From JALYGJ01 sp963781705 (GTDB lineage: Bacteria > Chloroflexota > Limnocylindria > Limnocylindrales > CSP1-4), in contig CAWAGP010000002.1 of the NCBI GenBank assembly GCA_963781705.1, positions 1-64,000 of the forward strand: a stretch of 64,000 nt of DNA, in the 5' to 3' direction. Below, piece after piece: positions 1 to 10,395 of the stretch. Position 1 is the first letter of the stretch. The number at the start of each line of letters is the position of its first letter. Below the pieces are notes generated by a model. That model made no database searches. It was given only the letters and a program-made list of their open reading frames with translations, and was not told the DNA's origin. Position numbers and translations under genes: made by a program.

Positions 1-13
1 TTTGTTGATTCCA

Positions 14-880
14 TTAGCGCTGGCAGCCGCGGCAGAAGGTCGTCACGAAGCCGCCCGCCGACACTTCGCTGAGACGCGTGCCACAGCGCGGGCAGGCCTC
101 GCCACCTTTGGCGTGCACGCTGAGGAACTTGCGCTGCTCCACCTCCAGCCGCGGCGGTACGAGGCCGTGCAACTCGTTGATGGCTCGCGCCAGGACCGTG
201 CGCATCGACTGATAGAGGGTGTCGATCTCGGCTGGCGCCAGTGATGAGCGCGTGCGATACGGCGCCAGGCGCGCGTCCCACAGGATCTCGTCCGAGTAGG
301 CGTTGCCGATGCCCGCTACGAAGGCCTGGTTACGCAGCAGGTTCTTCAGCTCGCCACTGTGTCGCGCGATGCGGGTGCGCCAGACGTCCGCGCTCAGCGA
401 CGGATCATCCGCATCCGGACCCTGGTCGTCCCAGCCCGCCACCGCGCGCGCTACTCCACTCGGCAGCAGGTAGAGCTTGCCCATGCGCGTCGCGTCCCGA
501 TAGCGCAGTTCGACCGATCGATCGCGCGCGGGCAACCAATCGGCACCCAGCAACCAGTTCGGCGGCTGGCTGACCGCAGCGCCCGGTCCGAATTCGAGCA
601 CCGCGGCGACCTGTGGCCACGGCTTGGCTCCGACGGGCGCGAAGCCAAGCCGTCCGGTCAGCATCGGATTGAGGATCATTCGGTCGCGCTCGAAATCGAA
701 AACAAGGAACTTGCCGCGACGCGTGACGCCTTCGAGCAGCTGACCCTCGAACGCATCGAGCTCCGCCGGCGTGCCACGCAGCACGAGCGACTGCGGCGTT
801 GCCGCGGTCATCAACGGCCGGCCGGCCAGACCGGCATCGAGTGCGTCAGTCAGGATCGCCAGATCTGGTAGTTCGGGCAC
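14..880 (-). CDS. fpg: Formamidopyrimidine-DNA glycosylase (Fpg/MutM)
   Basis: Base-excision repair enzyme that removes oxidised purines such as 8-oxoguanine and nicks the abasic site. I start it at a GTG (880-878) because the protein then begins V-PELPDLA, putting the catalytic proline at position 2 and glutamate at 3; an ATG 14 codons upstream would bury this N-terminus. The catalytic lysine falls at residue 57 (RRGKFL), as in characterised Fpg. The helix-two-turn-helix region reads GIGNAYSDEIL, and the C-terminus carries a four-cysteine zinc finger (CPRCGT...FCRGCQR). Length 288 residues, normal for the family. It is divergent from rpsA. A TAACAT box lies 7 bases before the GTG, so the mRNA may be leaderless. 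Family assignment is firm. Confidence 0.93.
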   Translation of the reverse strand: MPELPDLAILTDALDAGLAGRPLMTAATPQSLVLRGTPAELDAFEGQLLEGVTRRGKFLVFDFERDRMILNPMLTGRLGFAPVGAKPWPQVAAVLEFGPGAAVSQPPNWLLGADWLPARDRSVELRYRDATRMGKLYLLPSGVARAVAGWDDQGPDADDPSLSADVWRTRIARHSGELKNLLRNQAFVAGIGNAYSDEILWDARLAPYRTRSSLAPAEIDTLYQSMRTVLARAINELHGLVPPRLEVEQRKFLSVHAKGGEACPRCGTRLSEVSAGGFVTTFCRGCQR

Positions 881-887
881 CGCAGCG

Positions 888-893
888 ATGTTA
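888..893 (-). promoter_or_regulatory. Candidate leaderless promoter (-10) of fpg
   Basis: On the minus strand TAACAT is followed by 7 bases and then the GTG start of fpg, so transcription would begin at or within a base or two of the start codon. No convincing -35 box and no Shine-Dalgarno sequence are visible. Inference from spacing only. Confidence 0.45.
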
Positions 894-940
894 CCGACGC
901 TCGTAGCGCAGCCATCTTGCACGCTGCACGATCAGGTGCG

Positions 941-949
941 TGGTAACAT
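941..949 (+). promoter_or_regulatory. Candidate extended -10 promoter of rpsA
   Basis: TGG followed by TAACAT forms an extended -10 element in the fpg-rpsA divergent region. The -35 side is poor (TTGCAC is 21 bases away, too far). It would give an rpsA leader of about 160 bases. Confidence 0.4.
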
Positions 950-1051
950 GCGTCGGCCCTACGGGGAGCATCAAGAAGAGCGCGCGCGTGCCGACGGTAC
1001 GGAAGGAGTCTGAAGAGCCCACCAGGACACGGAAGACACCCAGCAGGACTG

Positions 1052-1078
1052 GAGGCCCGGGCGTGTTGCTCGGGTCTT
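1052..1078 (+). promoter_or_regulatory. Hairpin in the rpsA leader
   Basis: An 11-pair stem (including G-U pairs) with core CCCGGGC, loop GTGTT and GCTCGGG, followed by a T-rich stretch (TCTTGTTGTTCT). It overlaps the upstream alternative TTG codon at 1077, which favours the later start at 1119. It could be an attenuator or a translational control element for S1; function is inferred. Confidence 0.45.
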
Positions 1079-1118
1079 GTTGTTCTCCTGGGAGCTTTCG
1101 ACGGAGGACACCACCAGA

Positions 1119-3671
1119 TTGACCGTAGAGCGCATAGACCCGGCCGACCAGGCAGACGCCAGTTCGCCTGAGTTGACCGCCACGCCACAGACAGACGGCG
1201 CCGAGCCGGCCGCCGAAGCGATGGCCGAGCCAGCCGAAGCGATGGCCGAGCCCGCCTCGACTGCCGAGCCACAGGCGCCCGAGTCGACGGCAGCCGACGG
1301 CACCACGGACGCCGAGGTGGCCGCGACGACCGCCCCGGCGGAGGAGCCGGCAGGCGACGCGTTGTCCGCTGTGGACGCCGCACCCAGCACCGGCGTGGAG
1401 TCGGGCACGGCCGACGAGCAGGCGCCCGTGATCGAGACCGTGGCGGCAGGCAGCGATGATGATATGGGCGCGGCCGCGGCTGCCGAGAGCAGCTCTTCCG
1501 CAGCTGAACCGGCCGTGGTCGAAGCGCCGATGGTGGCCGAAGAGGCGACTGTTGAGCCGTCCGCCGGGGGCAGTGCGCCGACTACTGACGTGGTCGCCGG
1601 GGCCGTCCCGGCAGGAGACGAGGCAGCGAAACCGGCGCCGGAGACCGCCACGGTCGCTGCAACTGAGCCAGCTCCGCCCGCGCCGGCACGTCCGGCCCCG
1701 ACTGTCTTTGAGGGGCCCGAGCCAACGACCATGGAGGAGCTGCTCAGCCAGCAGCACACCGAGATCCGCAGCCTCAAGCATGGCGATGTGGTCGAGGGCA
1801 ACGTGGTGCGGATCGACAAGGACGAGATCCTCGTCGACATCGGCGCCAAGTCCGAAGGCGTCATCAGTAACCGCGAGCTGTACGGCCGCAACGCGGAGAC
1901 CCAGCCGCAGCTCAACATCGGCGATGTCGTGCTCGTCTACGTGCTTCAACCGGAGTCGCCCGAGGGCCACGCCGTCCTGTCGCTGCGCCGAGCCGGCCTC
2001 GAACGCAAGTGGCGCGCGATGCAGGAGCAACTCGACGCGGGCGAGATCATCGAGGCTCCGGTCATCGACCACAACAAGGGCGGGCTGATCGTCGATTGCG
2101 GCATCCGTGGCTTCGTGCCCATCAGCCAGATCGTCGACTTTCCGCGGCGACCGCAGAACGAGCAGCCGCGCGATGCCGCGCAGGAGATTGCCGAGAAGCT
2201 CCAGCCGTATGTCGGCCGCAAGCTGCGACTCAAGATCCTCGAGGTCAACCGCAAGGCGAATCGACTCATCCTGTCGGAGAAGGTCGCCCTGTACGAGGAG
2301 CGACGCGAGAAGCGCGACGAGCTCTTCAGCAGCCTGCAGGTCGGCCAGAAGGTGACCGGCACGGTCCGTTCGATCGCCCCGTTCGGCGTGTTCGTCGACC
2401 TGGGTGGCATAGACGGTTTGGTGCACAAGAGCGAGCTCTCGTGGAACAAGGTCAACAACCCCGAGGCCGGTTACCGCGTCGGTGAAGAGGTCGAGGCCGA
2501 GGTGATCGACATCAACCACGAGCGCGGCCGCATCTCCCTTTCGATCCGTCGACTGCAGCCCGATCCGTGGCACTCGACAGTCGCGGACCTCAAGGTCGGC
2601 GACGTCATCGATGGGACCGTCACCAAGATCGTCAACTTCGGTGCCTTCGTGCGAGTTCGCGACGGCCTCGAGGGGCTGATCCACATCAGCGAGCTGTCGC
2701 ACCAGCGGGTTGCCCATCCGGGCGATGTCGTGCATGAAGGCCAGACGCTGAAGCTCAAGATAATTTCGCTCGAACAGGAGCGCCACCGCCTCGGCCTGAG
2801 CCTCAAGCAGGCAGAAGAGGCGCCGGCGCGGCCGGAGCCATCCGAGCGGCGTGAGCGTCGGCCGCGCACCGAGCGTGGCTACGACATGAGCCAGGCCGTG
2901 CAGGAGCCGGAGGGCGGCATCGACAACACACTCGCCGCGGCCTTCGCACAGGTGCGCCAGCAGATCGAGCAGTCGGAAGCGGCGCGCGATCATGCTGAAC
3001 CGTCGGATGAGACCGCGGCCGATCAGGCCGAGCCTGCCGCCGGCGTCGTTCAGGTCGAGGACCCGGCGACAGCCGGCGAGACCGAGACGGCCGTTGACGC
3101 GGAAGCATCTGCTGAGGCGGCGACCGAGATGATCCACGAGCTGGCCGAACCAGAGGACGAGGCCGAAACAGCGGACGCGCCCGCGCTTGAGGTGGGCGAA
3201 GCGGCCCCGCGCCGGACGACCGCACGAAAGAGCAAGGCGAAGCCCAGCACCACTGCATCGCCGGAGAGCGACACCGCCATAGATGCCGCGGCCGAGCCGA
3301 CTGAGGCTGCTGCCGACGAGCCTGTTGCCGACGAGCCTGCCGCCGAGCCGACTGAGGCTGCTGCCGACGAGCCTGTTGCCGCGGCCGAGCCGACTGAGCC
3401 TGTTGCCGACGAGCCTGCCGCGGCCGAGCCGACTGAGGCTGCTGCCGACGAGCCTGTTGCCGCGGCCGAGCCGACTGAGCCTGTTGCCGACGAGCCTGCC
3501 GCGGCCGAGCCGACTGAGGCTGCTGCCGACGAGCCTGTTGCCGACGAGCCTGTTGCCGCGGCCGAGCCGACTGAGGCTGCTGCCGACGAGCCTGTTGCCG
3601 ACGAGCCTGTTGCCGCGGCCGAGCCGACTGAGCCTGTTGCCGACGAGCCGACGGAGCCTGCTGGCTCCTGA
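1119..3671 (+). CDS. rpsA: 30S ribosomal protein S1 with long acidic extensions
   Basis: S1 binds mRNA on the 30S subunit. Four S1 OB-fold repeats are visible at about residues 215-290, 305-385, 400-475 and 488-565, the third and fourth being the best conserved (GVFVDLGGIDGLVHKSELS; GAFVRVRDGLEGLIHISELS). The first ~210 residues are an Ala/Glu/Pro/Thr-rich segment without predicted fold, and the last ~280 are acidic low-complexity sequence ending in eight near-identical AEPTE blocks. I chose the TTG at 1119 because GGAGG lies 11 bases upstream; a TTG at 1077 in the same frame sits in a strong hairpin and lacks a ribosome-binding site. About 850 residues, roughly twice a typical four-domain S1. 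Identity is firm; the start is moderately sure. Confidence 0.88.
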   Translation: MTVERIDPADQADASSPELTATPQTDGAEPAAEAMAEPAEAMAEPASTAEPQAPESTAADGTTDAEVAATTAPAEEPAGDALSAVDAAPSTGVESGTADEQAPVIETVAAGSDDDMGAAAAAESSSSAAEPAVVEAPMVAEEATVEPSAGGSAPTTDVVAGAVPAGDEAAKPAPETATVAATEPAPPAPARPAPTVFEGPEPTTMEELLSQQHTEIRSLKHGDVVEGNVVRIDKDEILVDIGAKSEGVISNRELYGRNAETQPQLNIGDVVLVYVLQPESPEGHAVLSLRRAGLERKWRAMQEQLDAGEIIEAPVIDHNKGGLIVDCGIRGFVPISQIVDFPRRPQNEQPRDAAQEIAEKLQPYVGRKLRLKILEVNRKANRLILSEKVALYEERREKRDELFSSLQVGQKVTGTVRSIAPFGVFVDLGGIDGLVHKSELSWNKVNNPEAGYRVGEEVEAEVIDINHERGRISLSIRRLQPDPWHSTVADLKVGDVIDGTVTKIVNFGAFVRVRDGLEGLIHISELSHQRVAHPGDVVHEGQTLKLKIISLEQERHRLGLSLKQAEEAPARPEPSERRERRPRTERGYDMSQAVQEPEGGIDNTLAAAFAQVRQQIEQSEAARDHAEPSDETAADQAEPAAGVVQVEDPATAGETETAVDAEASAEAATEMIHELAEPEDEAETADAPALEVGEAAPRRTTARKSKAKPSTTASPESDTAIDAAAEPTEAAADEPVADEPAAEPTEAAADEPVAAAEPTEPVADEPAAAEPTEAAADEPVAAAEPTEPVADEPAAAEPTEAAADEPVADEPVAAAEPTEAAADEPVADEPVAAAEPTEPVADEPTEPAGS
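3291..3650 (+). repeat. Tandem repeat coding the S1 tail
   Basis: Eight units of roughly 39-57 bases, each beginning GCCGAGCCGACTGAG, encode AEPTE followed by AAADEP or PVADEP blocks. The units are nearly identical at DNA level, including codon choice, which indicates recent expansion by slippage or unequal recombination. All units keep the reading frame. Confidence 0.9.
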
Positions 3672-3676
3672 CTAGG

Positions 3677-3708
3677 GCGAGGCGCGCCTCGCGGGTTGGT
3701 TTTTCTTT
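3677..3708 (+). terminator. Intrinsic terminator after rpsA
   Basis: Perfect palindrome GCGAGG-CGCG-CCTCGC six bases after the rpsA stop, followed after a short spacer by TTTTTCTTT. Confidence 0.6.
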
Positions 3709-3785
3709 AGCGATTTCGCGCCCGGGCTAGGCCATGCCGGGCGCCGGCCGGAGGATGATCCCCGTGGCCTGGGTTGCCGATCGGC

Positions 3786-3820
3786 GGTCACCGACCGGGA
3801 CCGCAGGGGGGTCGGTGGCC
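3786..3820 (+). promoter_or_regulatory. Long inverted repeat upstream of clpC, candidate operator
   Basis: Arms GGTCACCGACC (3786-3796) and GGTCGGTGGCC (3810-3820) pair over 11 positions with one G-T, separated by 13 bases. The right arm covers the expected -35 position of the clpC promoter, as an operator would. It resembles neither CIRCE nor the CtsR heptad repeat. It could instead act as an RNA hairpin. Confidence 0.45.
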
Positions 3821-3830
3821 AGGCCGCGAA

Positions 3831-3839
3831 TGGTACGAT
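3831..3839 (+). promoter_or_regulatory. Candidate extended -10 promoter of clpC
   Basis: TGG followed by TACGAT, about 49 bases before the clpC ATG. No good -35 box; the inverted repeat 3786-3820 occupies that position. Confidence 0.4.
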
Positions 3840-3887
3840 CAGACGAACGGCGGGCGGGCCGCCGGCATGGAATAGGTTTCAGGCTTG

Positions 3888-6365
<2,478 letters not shown>

Positions 6366-6381
6366 GAGGCCGGTAACCACC

Positions 6382-7833
6382 ATGGCGCGGCTCGAGAGCC
6401 GTTACGTGTGCGGCACGTGCGGCACGACAAGCCTGCGCTGGGAAGGCCAGTGCCGCAGTTGCGGCGGCTGGAACACGCTCGTCGAGACGGCCGTGGAGCG
6501 CGGCCATACAGGCAAAACAGCTGGGCGGCGAGCTGCCGTTGCCGCCCCGCGCGTCACGCCGCTCGACCAGCTGGACGAGGCGGACAGCGAGCGCGTGGCG
6601 ATCGGCATCCGCGAGGCTGATCGAGTCCTGGGCGGCGGCATCGTGCCCGGCTCGCTGGTGCTGCTCGGTGGTGAACCGGGCATCGGCAAGTCGACGTTGG
6701 TGCTGGCCATCTGCGGCAGGCTGGCGGCCGGTCTGGCGGAGGGGCGCGTGCTGTACGCATCAGGCGAGGAATCGGCCGCCCAGTTGCGTCTGCGGGCAGC
6801 CCGACTTGGCCTGATCGGCGGGCCGGCCGGCCAGCGCATCGACATCGTGGCCGAGACCTCCGTCGAGCGCATCATCGCGGCTGCTGAGGCCAGCGCGCCG
6901 GCACTGCTGGTGGTCGACTCGATTCAGACGCTCACCGCCGACGAACTATCCGGGCCGGCCGGCTCGGTGGGCCAGGTACGCAGCTCGGCCGGCGCGTTGC
7001 AGGCCTACGCCAAGGAGGGGGCCGTTCCGATCATCCTCGTCGGCCATGTCACCAAGGACGGCACGCTCGCCGGCCCGAAGACGCTCGAGCACCTGGTCGA
7101 CGTGGTGCTGACGCTCGAAGGTGAGCGCTTCTCGGGGCTTCGGCTGCTGCGCGCGAGCAAGAACCGTTTCGGCTCGACCGACGAAGTGGGCGTGTTCGAG
7201 ATGACGGCTGACGGGCTTACCGAGGTCGCCGATCCCGCAGCCGCTTTCCTCGAGCCTGACTCACTGGGCGCCCCAGGTGTCGCCGTCGCCGCCACGCTGG
7301 AGGGCAGCCGACCGCTGCTGGTCGAGGTGCAGGCACTCGTAGCGCCGCAGGTGCACGGTTCGCCGCGTCGGACCACCGCCGGGCTCGATGGCCAGCGACT
7401 GGCATTGCTGATTGCCGTGCTGGGCCGTCGCGCCGGACTCAACCTGGCCGGCCACGACGTGTACGCCAGCGTCGTTGGCGGCCTGACTGTCGAGGAACCG
7501 GCGATCGACCTGCCGTTGGCGCTGGCGCTGGCGTCGGCGTTGCGTGACCGTCCACTGATAGCGGGCACGGTTGCGCTGGGCGAGATCGGCCTGACCGGCG
7601 AGTTGCGCGCCGTTACTGGCCTGGACCGGCGTCTGCGGGAAGCGGCGCGGCTCGGCTTCCGGCGGGCCGTTGTTCCGCGCACGACCGGTCGCGCGGCTGG
7701 TCACGAGGCCCTGCCGGATGTGCTTGAGATCGTCCGTGTCGGCTCGCTGCGCGAAGCGCTGGCGGCCGCGCTGACCAGTGTCGAGCTACCCGCCCGGCCG
7801 CGCGCGATCTCCGTCGGTTCGCTGACCGAATGA
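6382..7833 (+). CDS. radA: DNA repair protein RadA
   Basis: Sms/RadA branch-migration ATPase used in recombinational repair. The N-terminus has a C4 zinc finger (C10, C13, C24, C27). A RecA-like core follows with Walker A GEPGIGKST near residue 97 and the diagnostic RadA motif KNRFG near residue 260. The C-terminus is the inactive Lon-protease-like domain. 483 residues, slightly above the usual 450-460. An AGAGG lies upstream of the ATG. It follows clpC closely, an order also known from Firmicutes, and overlaps ispDF by ATGA, suggesting one transcript. Confidence 0.95.
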   Translation: MARLESRYVCGTCGTTSLRWEGQCRSCGGWNTLVETAVERGHTGKTAGRRAAVAAPRVTPLDQLDEADSERVAIGIREADRVLGGGIVPGSLVLLGGEPGIGKSTLVLAICGRLAAGLAEGRVLYASGEESAAQLRLRAARLGLIGGPAGQRIDIVAETSVERIIAAAEASAPALLVVDSIQTLTADELSGPAGSVGQVRSSAGALQAYAKEGAVPIILVGHVTKDGTLAGPKTLEHLVDVVLTLEGERFSGLRLLRASKNRFGSTDEVGVFEMTADGLTEVADPAAAFLEPDSLGAPGVAVAATLEGSRPLLVEVQALVAPQVHGSPRRTTAGLDGQRLALLIAVLGRRAGLNLAGHDVYASVVGGLTVEEPAIDLPLALALASALRDRPLIAGTVALGEIGLTGELRAVTGLDRRLREAARLGFRRAVVPRTTGRAAGHEALPDVLEIVRVGSLREALAAALTSVELPARPRAISVGSLTE

Positions 7834-8972
7834 ACGCGGCGTTCGCCGACGCGGTCGTCGTTGCGGCGGGATCAAGCTCGCGTATGGGCGGAGTAGACAA
7901 GCTGACCGAACTACTGCTCGGCCGGCCGCTGCTGGCATGGTCGGTCGAGGCCATGTCGCGCGCCCGGTCGGTCGATCGCATCGTGGTCGTGGTGCGGCCG
8001 GACCGGGTCGCGGAGATGGAGACGGCCGCGTGGCGAACAGCCAGGACCGTGATCGTCGCCGGTGGCGGACGCCGGTCCGACTCGGTCCGCGCCGGCGTCG
8101 CGGCGACGACAGCGGAGATCGTGCTGGTCCACGACGCGGCGCGCCCGCTGGCGACGGCCGCGCTGGCCGACTCGGTGGCTGCCGCAGCACGAACGCACGG
8201 CGCCGCCGTTCCCGTCCTTCCGGTGGTCGACTCGCTCAAACGGGTCGCCGGGGCTGGGCTCGAGTCGGTCGACCGCGACGGGCTGCTGCGCTCACAGACA
8301 CCGCAGGCCGTGCGCCGCGAAGTGCTGCTGGCTGCTTTCGAGGCTGCCGGCGCTGCCGCGTTCACCGACGAGGCCGCGCTCCTGGAGAGCCAGCACATCG
8401 CCGTCGCCACCATCCCCGGCGAGCCGGCCAACATGAAGATCACCCAGGCCGCCGACCTGGAGTTGGTCCGCGAGCTGACGCGCGGTCGCGCACAGGAGCG
8501 ACTGGGCTTCGGCCAGGACAGCCATCCGTTCGGGCCGGGGCTGGGCCTGCGGCTCGGTGGCGTGGAGATGGCGGACGCGCCGCGCCTGTACGGTCACTCC
8601 GACGGTGACGCGGTGCTGCACGCGCTGGCGACGGCCGTGCTCAGTGCGGCCGGGCTGGGCGATCTCGGCCGCCTCTTCCCGTCCAGTGATGTGCGCACCG
8701 CGGGCGCGGACAGCGCGCAGCTCCTGGCACATGCCGTTGCGGAGGCCGGTCAGGCAGGCTGGCGCGTGAGCCGGGCGCAGGTGTCGCTGATCGGCGCGCG
8801 GCCACGACTGGGTGGCCGTCGGCTCGACCAGATCCGCGATCGATTAGCTGAGCTGGTCGGAGTTTCGAGCGCCGAGGTGGCGGTCAACGCGTCCACCGGC
8901 AACCTGGGCGGTGCCGAAGGCGCCGGCCGCGCGATCAGCGCCACAGCACTGGTTACGGTCGTTCGGCGATGA
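7830..8972 (+). CDS. ispDF: Bifunctional IspD-IspF (MEP pathway)
   Basis: Fusion of 2-C-methyl-D-erythritol 4-phosphate cytidylyltransferase (residues ~1-220) and 2-C-methyl-D-erythritol 2,4-cyclodiphosphate synthase (~222-380), two non-consecutive steps of non-mevalonate isoprenoid synthesis. IspD motifs: AAGSSSRMGG with a following lysine, VHDAARP, SQTPQAV, FTDEAALL and ANMKIT. IspF shows the metal-binding DSH in FGQDSHPFG and GHSDGDAVLHAL, GDLGRLFP and a C-terminal ASTGNLGGAEGAGRAI. That last segment departs from the usual KATT-E-LGF-GR-EGI pattern, so the IspF half is divergent but keeps the zinc ligands. The ATG overlaps the radA stop (ATGA). IspE does not occur in the window. Confidence 0.9.
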   Translation: MNAAFADAVVVAAGSSSRMGGVDKLTELLLGRPLLAWSVEAMSRARSVDRIVVVVRPDRVAEMETAAWRTARTVIVAGGGRRSDSVRAGVAATTAEIVLVHDAARPLATAALADSVAAAARTHGAAVPVLPVVDSLKRVAGAGLESVDRDGLLRSQTPQAVRREVLLAAFEAAGAAAFTDEAALLESQHIAVATIPGEPANMKITQAADLELVRELTRGRAQERLGFGQDSHPFGPGLGLRLGGVEMADAPRLYGHSDGDAVLHALATAVLSAAGLGDLGRLFPSSDVRTAGADSAQLLAHAVAEAGQAGWRVSRAQVSLIGARPRLGGRRLDQIRDRLAELVGVSSAEVAVNASTGNLGGAEGAGRAISATALVTVVRR

Positions 8973-8982
8973 TTGGCGTCGT

Positions 8983-10395
8983 ATGACGACGCTGCGACTG
9001 ACCAACACCCTCGGCGGGAAGATCCAGCAGTTCACGCCGCTCGACGCCGATCACGTGCGCATGTACAGCTGCGGCCCGACCGTGTACGGGCCGGCACACG
9101 TGGGCAACTTCCGCGCGTTCCTGCTGGGCGATCTTGTCCACCGATATCTGGAGTGGCTCGACTATCGGGTCACGTGGGTGATGAACATCACCGACGTCGA
9201 CGATCGGATCATTCGCGATCTCGTCGCCGCGGGCGGAACGCTCGACGAATTGACGGCACCGCACATCGCGCGCTTCGTGGCCGACCTCGCGGCACTGCGC
9301 ATCGGCCCGCCGGATGTCCTCGCGCGCGCCACCCAGCACATACCGGAGATGGCCTCGCTGGTGGCGAAGCTGCTCGAGCAGGGCCACGCCTATCGGACCG
9401 ACGACGGCTCGATCTTCTTCCGTATCAGCTCTTGGCCGGCGTACGGGCAGCTGGCGCATGTCGACGCGTCGACGGCACGCACGGGCGAGCGCGTCGCAGC
9501 CGATGACTACGGCAAGGACGACGTGCGCGACTTCGCTCTGTGGAAGGGCGCCAAGCCCGGCGAGCCGTCGTGGACGGCCGAGATCGGGGAGGGCCGGCCG
9601 GGTTGGCACATCGAGTGCTCGGCCATGAGCATGAAATACCTCGGCCCGTCGTTCGACATCCACACCGGCGGCGTGGACCTGATCTTCCCGCACCACGAGA
9701 ACGAGATCGCCCAATCGGAGGCGGCCACCGGTCAGAAGTTCGTCGGCCTATGGCTGCACAACGCGCATCTGCAGATGAGCGGCACCAAGATGGCGCGCCG
9801 CGTGGGCAACATCGCCAGGCCGGAGGAGGTGTACGCCGACGGCTACTCGCCGGCGATGCTGCGCTATGCGCTGATCGCCACCCACTATCGCGCACCGCTC
9901 GAGTGGGGTGACGAGACGCTCGATCACGCGCGAGCGGCCGTCGAGCGACTGTCGACGTGCGTGGCGGCCCTCGACTCGTACGGCGAGGAGCACGCCGACG
10001 ACGCTGGACTCGACGCGCCGCTGGCCGCCGCGCGCGACCAGTTCAAGGCGGCGATGGACGACGACCTGAATGTGTCGGGCGCGCTGGCCGCCGAGTTCGA
10101 CCTGGTGCGCGAGTGCAATCGCCGCCTCGATGCGCGCTCGCTGTCGACAGCCGATGCCCGGCGCGCCGCTGCAGCACTGCGCGACCTGGACCGTGTGCTC
10201 GCCGTACTCGACCTGCCCGACGCACTCCCGGAGGGCGCCGCCGCGCTGCTCGATCAGCGTGCGGCGGCGCGCGCGGCCAAGGAATGGGCCAGGTCCGATA
10301 AGTTGCGCGATGAGTTGGCCCGGCTCGGGGTGGCGGTCGAGGACACGCGCGACGGTCAGCGCTGGCGCGTGGTGCGCAGCACGACTGGTGGCTGA
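8983..10395 (+). CDS. cysS: Cysteinyl-tRNA synthetase
   Basis: Class I aminoacyl-tRNA synthetase charging tRNA-Cys. The HIGH-type motif is PAHVGN (residues 37-42). The zinc site is complete: C30 in YSCGPTVY, the Cys of WHIECSAMS, and His/Glu in FPHHENEIAQSE. The KMSKS loop reads KMARR (residues 269-273) followed by VGN, so the second lysine and the serine are missing. I start at ATG 8983 (MTTLRLTNTL) rather than an earlier in-frame codon inside ispDF; it is 11 bases after the ispDF stop. 470 residues, family-typical. cysS next to ispD/ispF and an rlmB-type methyltransferase is a common bacterial arrangement. Confidence 0.95.
   Translation: MTTLRLTNTLGGKIQQFTPLDADHVRMYSCGPTVYGPAHVGNFRAFLLGDLVHRYLEWLDYRVTWVMNITDVDDRIIRDLVAAGGTLDELTAPHIARFVADLAALRIGPPDVLARATQHIPEMASLVAKLLEQGHAYRTDDGSIFFRISSWPAYGQLAHVDASTARTGERVAADDYGKDDVRDFALWKGAKPGEPSWTAEIGEGRPGWHIECSAMSMKYLGPSFDIHTGGVDLIFPHHENEIAQSEAATGQKFVGLWLHNAHLQMSGTKMARRVGNIARPEEVYADGYSPAMLRYALIATHYRAPLEWGDETLDHARAAVERLSTCVAALDSYGEEHADDAGLDAPLAAARDQFKAAMDDDLNVSGALAAEFDLVRECNRRLDARSLSTADARRAAAALRDLDRVLAVLDLPDALPEGAAALLDQRAAARAAKEWARSDKLRDELARLGVAVEDTRDGQRWRVVRSTTGG

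Noticed and set aside
891..3137. Long open frame on the minus strand opposite rpsA (748 codons)
   Set aside because: A GC-rich codon-structure shadow: no family motif, and it overlaps the S1 domains whose frame is conserved. Similar long antisense frames opposite clpC (4059-6383), rpoC (23162-24937) and both tuf copies were rejected for the same reason.
3291..3650. Repeat tract as a CRISPR array
   Set aside because: Repeats are contiguous without unique spacers, remain in frame and code for a protein tail.
3709..3887. CIRCE or CtsR operator at clpC
   Set aside because: Neither the TTAGCACTC inverted repeat nor GGTCAAA direct heptads are present; the inverted repeat found has a different sequence.
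8911..8982. Longer CysRS start inside ispDF
   Set aside because: The added 24 residues are unrelated to the family and would overlap the conserved end of IspF.
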